A DNA stretch of 33,069 bases from Actinomadura montaniterrae (GTDB lineage Bacteria > Actinomycetota > Actinomycetes > Streptosporangiales > Streptosporangiaceae), in contig NZ_WBMR01000098.1 in the NCBI RefSeq assembly GCF_008923365.1, forward strand, positions 1-33,069. The letters run 5' to 3'. Position numbers and translations under genes: made by a program. Positions 7,571-13,510 of this stretch are shown piece by piece. Below the pieces are notes generated by a model. It saw only the letters and a program-made list of their open reading frames with translations, did not search any database and was not told the origin of the DNA. Each line of letters starts with the position of its first letter. The first letter of the stretch is position 1.

Positions 7571-7774
7571 TCAGTGGACCGAGTGCTCGGCGACCGGCTC
7601 TTCCCCGCGCAGCAGCGCGTGGACCTCGGACTCCCGGAAGCGGCGGTGGCCGCCGGGAGTGCGGATGCTGCTGATCCGGCCGGCCGCTGCCCACCGGGTG
7701 ACCGTCTTCGGATCGACCCGGAAGAGGGCGGCGACTTCCCCTGGGGTCAGCAGGCGCTCGCTCGTGCTCTCCAC
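7571..7774 (-). CDS. bldC: BldC-family MerR-type DNA-binding regulator
   Basis: This 67-residue protein is nearly all a single winged helix-turn-helix. It reads LLTPGEVAALFRVDPKTVTRW, then AAAGRISSIRTPGGHRRF and a short ESEVHALL helix. This matches the Streptomyces BldC signature (TPxEVAxxFRVDPKTVTRWA...RTxGGHRR) closely. BldC is a small MerR-like protein that binds DNA cooperatively on direct repeats and controls the timing of development in Streptomyces; in less differentiated actinobacteria the targets are less clear. The GTG at 7774 is chosen because a GGGGGAGA ribosome binding site lies 8-9 nt upstream on the minus strand. It is divergent from the threonine dehydratase gene, and two palindromes lie 40-93 nt upstream of its start. 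Confidence 0.92.
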   Translation of the reverse strand: MESTSERLLTPGEVAALFRVDPKTVTRWAAAGRISSIRTPGGHRRFRESEVHALLRGEEPVAEHSVH

Positions 7775-7813
7775 GTTTTCTCTCCCCCTTTGTCCCGCTC
7801 TCGGCGCGGGTGG

Positions 7814-7826
7814 ACTGTTTAACAGT
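7814..7826. promoter_or_regulatory. 13-nt perfect palindrome upstream of bldC
   Basis: ACTGTTTAACAGT has perfect dyad symmetry around a single central base. It starts 40 nt upstream of the bldC start codon, in its probable promoter or leader. The binding protein is unknown. Confidence 0.5.
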
Positions 7827-7854
7827 GTGGCGGGTCAAGACCGATTTCTCCCTT

Positions 7855-7867
7855 GTTTTCGGAAAAC
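7855..7867. promoter_or_regulatory. Second 13-nt perfect palindrome upstream of bldC
   Basis: GTTTTCGGAAAAC is a perfect odd-centred dyad. Its centre is 41 bp (about four helical turns) from the centre of the 7814-7826 palindrome. It is AT-rich in a very GC-rich genome. Confidence 0.5.
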
Positions 7868-7955
7868 ATCACGCACCGTAGTTCGCCGAGCAGCGGCGAT
7901 GACGGTCGGTGCTCGCCACCTGGGTCGCTGGGGCCTCGCACACCACACTTGACCT

Positions 7956-7968
7956 GGCGTGTCACGCC
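7956..7968. promoter_or_regulatory. 13-nt perfect palindrome upstream of the threonine dehydratase gene
   Basis: GGCGTGTCACGCC is a perfect odd-centred dyad about 100 nt upstream of the dehydratase start. A TTGACA at 7981-7986 lies just downstream, but no convincing -10 is found at 17 nt from it. It may be an operator or simply a short hairpin. Confidence 0.4.
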
Positions 7969-8053
7969 GGCAACCGGCCCTTGACAGGCCGATGGCGGCC
8001 CGGTGACGCGGCGCCGCCTGCGCCACCGGCGCGCGGCGGGAGCCGCCACCCCA

Positions 8054-8059
8054 TACCCT
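8054..8059 (+). promoter_or_regulatory. Candidate -10 hexamer (TACCCT) for a leaderless dehydratase mRNA
   Basis: TACCCT ends 7 nt before the ATG at 8067 and no ribosome binding site lies between. This spacing is typical of leaderless actinobacterial transcripts. It favours 8067 over the in-frame GTG at 8061 as the start. Confidence 0.45.
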
Positions 8060-8066
8060 CGTGACC

Positions 8067-9032
8067 ATGTCCGATCTTGTTTCGCTGCAGGAGATCGAGC
8101 ACGCCGCCGAACGCCTCGCCGGCGTCGCCGTGCGCACGCCGCTCGTCCCGTTCCCCGGAACCGGCGACGGGACGGCGCTGCTGGTGAAGGCCGAGTCCCT
8201 GCAGCCGATCGGAGCGTTCAAGCTGCGCGGCGCGTACGCGACCATCTCCTCCCTGCCGGAGGAGCAGCGCGAGCGCGGCGTCGTCACCCACTCCAGCGGC
8301 AACCACGCCCAGGCCGTCGCCTACACGGCCCGCGCGCTCGGCATCCCCGCCGTCCTCGTGATGCCGCACACCACGCCCGGCGTGAAGGTGGACGCCTGCA
8401 TCGCGCTCGGCGCCGAGATCGTCTACGTCGAGCCGACCGCCGAGGCCCGCGAGGAGACCGCGGCCAAGCTCGCCGCCGCGCACGGCTTCACCCTCGTCCC
8501 GCCCTACGACGACGCGCGGATCATCGCCGGCCAGGGCACCGCCGGGCTGGAGATCGTCCAGGACCGCCCGGACGTGGACGTCGTGCTCGTCCCGGTCAGC
8601 GGCGGCGGCCTGATCTCAGGCGTCGCCGCCGCGGTGAAGGCGCTGCGTCCCGAGGCGAAGGTGATCGGCGTCGAGCCCGAGCTGGCCGCCGACGCCCGCG
8701 ACTCGATGCGCGAGGGCCGCCCCGTCACCTGGGACGCGGAGAAGACCGGCCGCACCATCGCCGACGCCCTGCGCGTCCAGCGCGTCGGCGACCTGCCGTT
8801 CGCGCACATGCGGGCGCACGTCGACGGCATGGTCACCGTCACCGAGGACGAGATCCGGGCCACCATGCGGCGCCTCGCCCGCGAAGCCCGCCTGATCGCC
8901 GAGCCCGCCGGCGCCGTCGCCACCGCCGCCTACCTCTACCACCGCGCCGAACTCCCCGCCGGCGCCACCTATGTCTCCGTCCTCTCCGGCGGCAACGTCG
9001 ACCCGGCTCTCTTCCTCGACGTCCTCCGCTGA
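8067..9032 (+). CDS. Threonine ammonia-lyase (short, PLP-dependent)
   Basis: This 321-residue fold-type II PLP enzyme has the lysine motif GAFKLRGA, where Lys52 is the probable Schiff-base residue. The SSGNHAQAVA loop and the glycine-rich phosphate-binding loop SGGGLISG are also present. It would deaminate L-threonine to 2-oxobutyrate and ammonia, and possibly L-serine to pyruvate. It ends after the catalytic domain, without the C-terminal ACT-like domain of isoleucine-feedback-regulated IlvA, so it resembles the catabolic TdcB type. Serine racemase-like proteins of similar length share these motifs, so specificity is not certain. ATG 8067 is chosen over GTG 8061 because of the TACCCT hexamer spacing. 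A hairpin cluster follows the gene. Confidence 0.88.
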   Translation: MSDLVSLQEIEHAAERLAGVAVRTPLVPFPGTGDGTALLVKAESLQPIGAFKLRGAYATISSLPEEQRERGVVTHSSGNHAQAVAYTARALGIPAVLVMPHTTPGVKVDACIALGAEIVYVEPTAEAREETAAKLAAAHGFTLVPPYDDARIIAGQGTAGLEIVQDRPDVDVVLVPVSGGGLISGVAAAVKALRPEAKVIGVEPELAADARDSMREGRPVTWDAEKTGRTIADALRVQRVGDLPFAHMRAHVDGMVTVTEDEIRATMRRLAREARLIAEPAGAVATAAYLYHRAELPAGATYVSVLSGGNVDPALFLDVLR

Positions 9033-9087
9033 CCCCCCGGGAGAGATCGCCACGGGCGGGCACGCGGAGCGAGTGCAGCGAGCGCAG

Positions 9088-9189
9088 CGGGCATGCCCGG
9101 CGGTCGGCAGGCCGTTTCGCGCGGAGCTCCAGCGGAGCGGGAAACGGCCTGCCGACCGTGACGGGGGTTCCAGGGGGTCGCTCCCCTGG
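9088..9189 (+). terminator. Terminator/dyad cluster after the threonine dehydratase gene
   Basis: Three dyads are stacked here. CGGGCATGCCCG at 9088-9099 is a perfect 12-nt palindrome. The main stem is 18 perfect bp: 9101-9118 (CGGTCGGCAGGCCGTTTC) pairs with 9141-9158 around a 22-nt loop. CCAGGGG (9170-9176) and CCCCTGG (9183-9189) form a 7-bp stem with a 6-nt loop. No U-tract follows. The 18-bp stem alone is strong enough to act as a terminator. Confidence 0.8.
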
Positions 9190-9206
9190 GACAACACACC
9201 CGGCGG

Positions 9207-9212
9207 TACTCT
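9207..9212 (+). promoter_or_regulatory. Candidate -10 hexamer (TACTCT) before the DUF4229-like gene
   Basis: TACTCT ends 9 nt before the ATG at 9222 and lies just downstream of the preceding terminator cluster. It is a plausible start site for the DUF4229-menG transcript. Support is positional only. Confidence 0.35.
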
Positions 9213-9221
9213 CGAAGGGTC

Positions 9222-9461
9222 ATGCGTTCCGTACTGCTTTACACCTCCGGCCGGCTGGCGATCTTCGCCGCCACGGCCGGTGTGCTCGCGCTGTTCGGGG
9301 CCCGCGGGTTCCTGCTCCTGCTGCTGGCGCTGCTGATCAGCGGCATCATCAGCTTCGTGCTGCTGTCCGGCCAGCGCGACCGGATGTCGGCCGCGGTGAC
9401 CTCCGGGCTGAGCGCCCAGCGTGACCGGTTCCAGCGCGCCAAGACCCGCGAGGACGCGTAG
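9222..9461 (+). CDS. Small two-helix membrane protein, DUF4229-like
   Basis: This 79-residue protein has a short start (MRSVLLYTSGRL) and two adjacent hydrophobic helices (about residues 11-27 and 29-48). The cytoplasmic-looking tail is basic and polar, ending RDRFQRAKTREDA. The pattern, including the SGQRDRMSAAV segment after the second helix, fits the actinobacterial DUF4229 family, which has no known function. It lies 56 bp before menG on the same strand, which suggests but does not prove a link to menaquinone or respiratory function. ATG 9222 is the natural start. Confidence 0.7.
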   Translation: MRSVLLYTSGRLAIFAATAGVLALFGARGFLLLLLALLISGIISFVLLSGQRDRMSAAVTSGLSAQRDRFQRAKTREDA

Positions 9462-9505
9462 CGCGTACCGCACGGGCGCCTCGGTGGCGCGGTCGGGGCG
9501 GGCAA

Positions 9506-9511
9506 TAGGCT
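9506..9511 (+). promoter_or_regulatory. Candidate -10 hexamer (TAGGCT) before menG
   Basis: TAGGCT ends 6 nt before the menG ATG at 9518, with no ribosome binding site between. That is the classic leaderless spacing. menG may therefore have its own leaderless transcript in addition to any readthrough. Confidence 0.45.
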
Positions 9512-9517
9512 GACCCC

Positions 9518-10219
9518 ATGACCCGCGCCTCTCTGGATAAGAAGCCCGCCGACGTCGCGGCGATGTTCGACGGCACCGCCGAGCGGTACGACCTGCTGAA
9601 CACGCTGATGACGGGCGGGCAGGACCGGCGCTGGCGGCGGGCGGCCGTCCGGGCGCTGGACGCGCGGCCGGGCGAGCGGATCCTCGACCTCGCGGCCGGG
9701 ACCGGGACGTCCTCGGTGCCGTTCGCGGAGGCGGGCGCGCAGACCGTGGCCTGCGACTTCTCCCTCGGCATGCTCCGGGTGGGGGTGCGCCGGCAGGCGG
9801 GCGTGCCGCGGCTGAGCTTCGCGGCGGGCGACGCCCTGCGGCTGCCGTTCAAGGACGGCTCGTTCGACGCGGTGACGATCTCGTTCGGGCTGCGCAACGT
9901 CGCGGACACCGGGCGGGCGCTGCGCGAGCTGCGGCGGGTGGCCAAGCCGGGCGGGCGGCTGCTGATCTGCGAGGTCAGCCATCCGCCGAACGCGCTGCTG
10001 GCGCTCGGCCACCGGACCCACCTGAAGTACGGGCTGCCGCTGCTGGCGCGGGTCAGCTCCAATCCCGACTCCTACCGCTATCTCGCCGAGTCGACGCTCG
10101 CCTGGCCCGACCAGGCGGGGCTGGCGCGGCTCGTCCAGGACGCGGGCTGGACGAAGGTGCGCTGGCGCGACCTCACGTTCGGGGTCGCGGCGATGCACCA
10201 TGCGATCAACCCCGGCTGA
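9518..10219 (+). CDS. menG: Demethylmenaquinone methyltransferase MenG/UbiE
   Basis: This 233-residue class I SAM-dependent methyltransferase has the UbiE/MenG N-terminal signature VAAMFDGTAERYDLLN. The SAM-binding loop ILDLAAGTGTSS, the segment VTISFGLRNVADT and the C-terminal FGVAAMHHA(I)NPG follow. It catalyses the last step of menaquinone synthesis, C-methylation of demethylmenaquinol. The length matches the family. The ATG at 9518 places the start as in homologues. It precedes the geranylgeranyl reductase gene by 136 bp. In mycobacteria the equivalent methyltransferase, menJ and a prenyl synthase gene are also neighbours, which supports the menaquinone rather than ubiquinone assignment. 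Confidence 0.93.
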   Translation: MTRASLDKKPADVAAMFDGTAERYDLLNTLMTGGQDRRWRRAAVRALDARPGERILDLAAGTGTSSVPFAEAGAQTVACDFSLGMLRVGVRRQAGVPRLSFAAGDALRLPFKDGSFDAVTISFGLRNVADTGRALRELRRVAKPGGRLLICEVSHPPNALLALGHRTHLKYGLPLLARVSSNPDSYRYLAESTLAWPDQAGLARLVQDAGWTKVRWRDLTFGVAAMHHAINPG

Positions 10220-10294
10220 TCGCGGCGCCGGCGGGTTCGGGACCGGTCCAAAACAGAACCGGCCCAGAAGTACCCACCGGTCGTGATAAAGGAA

Positions 10295-10300
10295 TAGACT
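10295..10300 (+). promoter_or_regulatory. Candidate -10 hexamer (TAGACT) of the menJ promoter
   Basis: TAGACT fits TANNNT and lies in the AT-richer stretch 10281-10300. Transcription would start near 10307, placing the Rex-like operator (10313-10332) at about +6 to +25. The -35 is not recognisable. Confidence 0.4.
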
Positions 10301-10312
10301 CCCCACCGGATC

Positions 10313-10332
10313 CTTGTGAAGTACTTCACAAG
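10313..10332. promoter_or_regulatory. Rex operator (perfect 20-bp palindrome) before menJ
   Basis: CTTGTGAAGTACTTCACAAG is perfectly self-complementary over 20 bp. Its core TTGTGAA-N4-TTCACAA is the known operator consensus of Rex, the NADH/NAD+-sensing repressor of Gram-positive bacteria. It sits between a candidate -10 and the reductase start, where binding would block transcription. No rex gene lies in the window. Confidence 0.88.
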
Positions 10333-10355
10333 CGAACGAGCTAAAGAGGAACGCC

Positions 10356-11612
10356 GTGACCGACTCCACCCGACACGCGGACGTGATCGTCGTCGGGGCA
10401 GGCCCCGCCGGATCGTCGACCGCCTACTGGCTCGCGCAGGCCGGGCTGGACGTGCTCCTGCTGGAGAAGGCCACCTTCCCGCGCGACAAGATCTGCGGCG
10501 ACGGCCTCACCCCGCGCGCCGTCCGGGCGCTCATCGGGATGGGCGTCGACATCAACGACCCCGGCTGGGGCCGCAACAAGGGGCTGCGCATCTACGGCGG
10601 CGGCGTCAAGGTCGAGCTGCCCTGGCCGGAGCTCGCGAGCTTCCCCGACTTCGGCCTGGTCCGCAAGCGCACCGACCTCGACCAGCTGCTCGCCGAGCAC
10701 GCCGCGAAGGCCGGCGCCCGGCTGCTGCAGGGCTGCACCGTGACCGGCCCGATCCTGGACGAGCGCACCGACCGGATCAAGGGCGTCACCGCCACCTACG
10801 AGGGCGAGGACGTGGAGTTCCACGCGCCGCTCGTCGTCGCGGCCGACGGCAACTCGACCCGGCTGTCGCTGGCGATGGGCCTGCGCCGCCGCGAGGACCG
10901 CCCGATGGGCGTCGCCGTCCGGCGCTACTTCCAGACGCCCCGCCACGACGACGAGTACATGGAGGCGTGGCTCGAACTGTGGGACGGCGAGCGCCTGCTG
11001 CCCGGCTACGGCTGGGTGTTCGGCGTCGGCGACGGCACGTCCAACGTCGGGCTCGGCCTCCTCAACACCAGCAAGGCGTTCCAGAACGTCGACTACCGGG
11101 GCATGATGCGGCGCTGGTGCGCGCAGATGCCGGAGGACTGGCAGTTCGACGAGGAGCACGCGACCTCGAAGATCCGCGGCGCGGCGCTGCCGATGGGCTT
11201 CAACCGGCAGCCGCACTACACCCGCGGGATGCTGCTGGTCGGCGACGCCGGCGGCATGATCAACCCGTTCAACGGCGAGGGCATCGACTACGCGCTGGAG
11301 TCCGGCCGGCTGGCCGCCGACATCATGGTGCAGGCGCTCGCCCGCCGCACCCCGGCGCAGCGCGAGCGGACCCTGTACGAGTACCCGCGCATCCTGAAGG
11401 ACGAGCACGGCGGCTACTTCACGCTGGCCCGCGTGTTCGTGCAGGCGATCGGCGACCCGCGGATCATGAAGTTCCTGACCGCGCACGGCCTGCCGCACCC
11501 CACCCTCATGCGGTTCACCCTGAAGCTGCTCGCCAACCTGACCGACCCGAAGGGCGGCGACGCCATGGACCGGGTCATCAACGCGATGCAGAAGGTGGCG
11601 CCGGCGGCATGA
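10356..11612 (+). CDS. menJ: Geranylgeranyl reductase family flavoprotein, probable menaquinone reductase MenJ
   Basis: This 418-residue FAD-dependent oxidoreductase begins with the dinucleotide-binding fold VIVVGAGPAGSS. It has the family motif PRDKICGDGLTPR and the second FAD motif LLVGDAGGMINPFNGEGI. The family reduces isoprenoid double bonds. In mycobacteria the member next to the menaquinone genes, MenJ, saturates one double bond of the menaquinone side chain, and the same neighbours (menG upstream, polyprenyl synthase downstream) occur here with nuoA-N in between. A lipid or carotenoid substrate cannot be excluded from sequence alone. The GTG at 10356 has AGAGGA upstream. The gene is preceded by a perfect Rex-type operator. 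Confidence 0.85.
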   Translation: MTDSTRHADVIVVGAGPAGSSTAYWLAQAGLDVLLLEKATFPRDKICGDGLTPRAVRALIGMGVDINDPGWGRNKGLRIYGGGVKVELPWPELASFPDFGLVRKRTDLDQLLAEHAAKAGARLLQGCTVTGPILDERTDRIKGVTATYEGEDVEFHAPLVVAADGNSTRLSLAMGLRRREDRPMGVAVRRYFQTPRHDDEYMEAWLELWDGERLLPGYGWVFGVGDGTSNVGLGLLNTSKAFQNVDYRGMMRRWCAQMPEDWQFDEEHATSKIRGAALPMGFNRQPHYTRGMLLVGDAGGMINPFNGEGIDYALESGRLAADIMVQALARRTPAQRERTLYEYPRILKDEHGGYFTLARVFVQAIGDPRIMKFLTAHGLPHPTLMRFTLKLLANLTDPKGGDAMDRVINAMQKVAPAA

Positions 11613-11722
11613 GCGAGGTCCGGATGCTCCCGCAGATATCGCCGTTCGCCGCGAAGCCGCAGGTGAGCGGACTACAGTGCATTACCCGACCCCCTGAGGG
11701 GAGTGCTATTGATCACCTTGGC

Positions 11723-11728
11723 TAGGGT
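11723..11728 (+). promoter_or_regulatory. Candidate -10 hexamer (TAGGGT) of the nuo promoter
   Basis: TAGGGT fits TANNNT. It lies 13 nt upstream of the GTGA-N6-TCAC dyad at 11742-11757, almost the same spacing as at menJ. Transcription from here would give a leader of roughly 120 nt before nuoA. Confidence 0.4.
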
Positions 11729-11741
11729 GGCGACCCGTGCT

Positions 11742-11757
11742 CGTGAGAATTTTCACG
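11742..11757. promoter_or_regulatory. Probable Rex operator in the nuo promoter region
   Basis: CGTGAGAATTTTCACG keeps the key half-sites and spacing of the Streptomyces Rex operator (TGTGAAC-N3-TTCACA), namely GTGA-N6-TCAC. The dyad extends outward to an 8-bp inverted repeat, GCTCGTGA (11739-11746) and TCACGAGC (11753-11760). Rex control of nuo is established in Streptomyces, which supports the call. As RNA it would also form a hairpin. Confidence 0.75.
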
Positions 11758-11853
11758 AGCGTGTGCAGGGTCACGCCGCCGAGGCGCGCCGGTCCGGCCC
11801 CGGACCCCGCGCCCCGTACAGCGTCGTACGTACCGAGGAGGGGCGGTAGAGAC

Positions 11854-12213
11854 ATGGATCTCTATGTTCCGATCATCGTGCTGGGAGTGCTCGCCGCCGT
11901 CTTCGCCGTCGGCTCGGTGGCGATGGCCTCGCTCACCGGCCCCAAGCGGTGGAACCGCGCGCGCCTGGACGCCTACGAATGCGGCATCGAACCCACCCCG
12001 CAGCCGGTCGGCGGCGGGCGGTTCCCCGTCAAGTACTACCTGACGGCGATGCTGTTCATCGTCTTCGACATCGAGATCATCTTCCTGTACCCGTGGGCCG
12101 TCGCCTTCGACCACATGGGCATGTTCGGCCTGGTGGAGATGGTCCTTTTCATCGTCACCGTTCTCGTCGCCTACGCCTACATCTGGCGTCGCGGCGGTCT
12201 GGAGTGGGACTGA
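11854..12213 (+). CDS. nuoA: NADH-quinone oxidoreductase subunit A
   Basis: This 119-residue membrane subunit has three hydrophobic helices and the conserved segment YECGIEP followed by RFPVKYYLTAMLFIVFDIEIIFLYPWA. That segment is the ND3/NuoA loop and helix pair near the quinone-binding region. ATG 11854 is chosen because GAGGAGGGG lies just upstream and the protein then starts at the first membrane helix. An in-frame GTG at 11737 would add a basic Pro/Arg-rich leader, and it overlaps the Rex-type dyad and lacks family support. It is the first gene of the 14-gene complex I operon, separated from nuoB by one base. Confidence 0.95.
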   Translation: MDLYVPIIVLGVLAAVFAVGSVAMASLTGPKRWNRARLDAYECGIEPTPQPVGGGRFPVKYYLTAMLFIVFDIEIIFLYPWAVAFDHMGMFGLVEMVLFIVTVLVAYAYIWRRGGLEWD

Positions 12214-12214
12214 C

Positions 12215-12763
12215 ATGGGTCTTGAGGAGAAACTCCCGAGCGGGTTCCTGCTGACGACGGTCGAGCAGGTCGCGGGCTGGGCGCGCAAGAGCTCGGTGTG
12301 GCCGGCGACGTTCGGCCTCGCGTGCTGCGCGATCGAGATGATGGCGACCGGCGACCCGCGGCACGACTTCTCCCGCTGGGGGATGGAGCGCGCCTCCGCG
12401 ACGCCGCGGCAGGCCGACCTGATGATCGTCGCGGGCCGGGTGAGCCAGAAGATGGCCCCGGTGCTGCGGCAGATCTACGACCAGATGACCGAGCCCAAGT
12501 GGGTCATCGCGATGGGCGTGTGCGCCTCGTCCGGCGGCATGTTCAACAACTACGCGATCGTGCAGGGCGTCGACCACATCGTCCCGGTGGACATCTACCT
12601 GCCCGGCTGCCCGCCGCGGCCGGAGATGCTGCTGGACGCGATCCTCAAGCTGCACGACAAGATCCAGAACACCAAGCTCGGCCCGCAGCGCAAGAAGCAG
12701 ATCGTCGAGCTGGAAGAGGCCAAGCGCCGCCAGCTGCCGCTGCTGGGACAAGGAACGGTTTAG
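12215..12763 (+). CDS. nuoB: NADH-quinone oxidoreductase subunit B
   Basis: This 182-residue peripheral-arm subunit carries the terminal [4Fe-4S] cluster N2, which passes electrons to quinone. The N2 ligand pattern is visible: the tandem cysteines GLACCAIEMM near residue 35, GVCASSGGMF near residue 100 and LPGCPPRPE near residue 130. The ATG at 12215 starts one base after the nuoA stop. The stop at 12761-12763 is immediately followed by the nuoC ATG. Length and all cluster residues are intact. Confidence 0.96.
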   Translation: MGLEEKLPSGFLLTTVEQVAGWARKSSVWPATFGLACCAIEMMATGDPRHDFSRWGMERASATPRQADLMIVAGRVSQKMAPVLRQIYDQMTEPKWVIAMGVCASSGGMFNNYAIVQGVDHIVPVDIYLPGCPPRPEMLLDAILKLHDKIQNTKLGPQRKKQIVELEEAKRRQLPLLGQGTV

Positions 12764-13510
12764 ATGAGCTCCGAGAACCCTGAGCAGAGGGCCGAGCAGG
12801 GCGCCGACCAGCTGCCCGCGCAGGCCGAGGAGGAGCGCCGCGAGCAGCCGGTCGCCCGCACGGGCATGTTCGGCGCGAGGACGACCGGCGACACCTCCGG
12901 GTACGGGCGGCTGGTCATCCGGCAGAGCCCCAAGGTCACCGCGCCGCGCCCCTACGGCGGGCCCGACGGCGCCGCCGAGGCCGGCGAGTTCGACGAGGTC
13001 GCCGACGAGCTGGAGCGGCTGCTGCCCGACTTCGGCGACGCGATCGAGCGCGTCGTCGTCCACCGCGGCGAGCTGACGTTCTTCGTCAAGCGCGAGCGGC
13101 TCCTGGACGTCGCGCGCACGATGCGGGACGAGCCGACGCTGCGCTTCGAGCTGTGCTCCGGCGTGTCCGGCGTGCACTACCCGAAGGACGAGGGCGCCGA
13201 GCTGCACTCGGTCGTGCACCTGCTGTCGATCACCCACAACCGGCGCGTCCGGCTGGAAGCGACCTGCCCGGACGCCGACCCGCACGTCCCGTCGCTGGTG
13301 CCGGTGTACCCGACCTGCGACTGGCACGAGCGCGAGACCTACGACTTCTTCGGGATCGTCTACGACGGTCACCCCGCGCTCACCCGCATCGAGATGCCCG
13401 ACGACTGGGTCGGCCATCCGCAGCGCAAGGACTACCCGCTCGGCGGCATCCCCGTCGAGTACCGAGGCGCGGAGATCCCCCCGCCGGACGAGAGGCGGTC
13501 GTACGTATGA
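12764..13510 (+). CDS. nuoC: NADH-quinone oxidoreductase subunit C
   Basis: This 248-residue hydrophilic subunit connects NuoB/NuoD in the peripheral arm. The family signature is clear: CDWHERETYDFFGIVYDGHP, then the C-terminal RKDYPLGGIPVEY. The first 60 or so residues are Glu/Gln-rich and low in complexity, an extension common in actinobacteria and not in E. coli. The ATG abuts the nuoB stop with no gap, and the TGA overlaps the nuoD start by 4 bp (ATGA). It is separate from nuoD, unlike the fused NuoCD of E. coli. Confidence 0.95.
   Translation: MSSENPEQRAEQGADQLPAQAEEERREQPVARTGMFGARTTGDTSGYGRLVIRQSPKVTAPRPYGGPDGAAEAGEFDEVADELERLLPDFGDAIERVVVHRGELTFFVKRERLLDVARTMRDEPTLRFELCSGVSGVHYPKDEGAELHSVVHLLSITHNRRVRLEATCPDADPHVPSLVPVYPTCDWHERETYDFFGIVYDGHPALTRIEMPDDWVGHPQRKDYPLGGIPVEYRGAEIPPPDERRSYV

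Noticed and set aside
11737..11853. Longer nuoA starting at GTG 11737
   Set aside because: The added leader is basic and Pro/Arg-rich, overlaps the Rex-type dyad, and the ATG at 11854 has a much better ribosome binding site and family fit.
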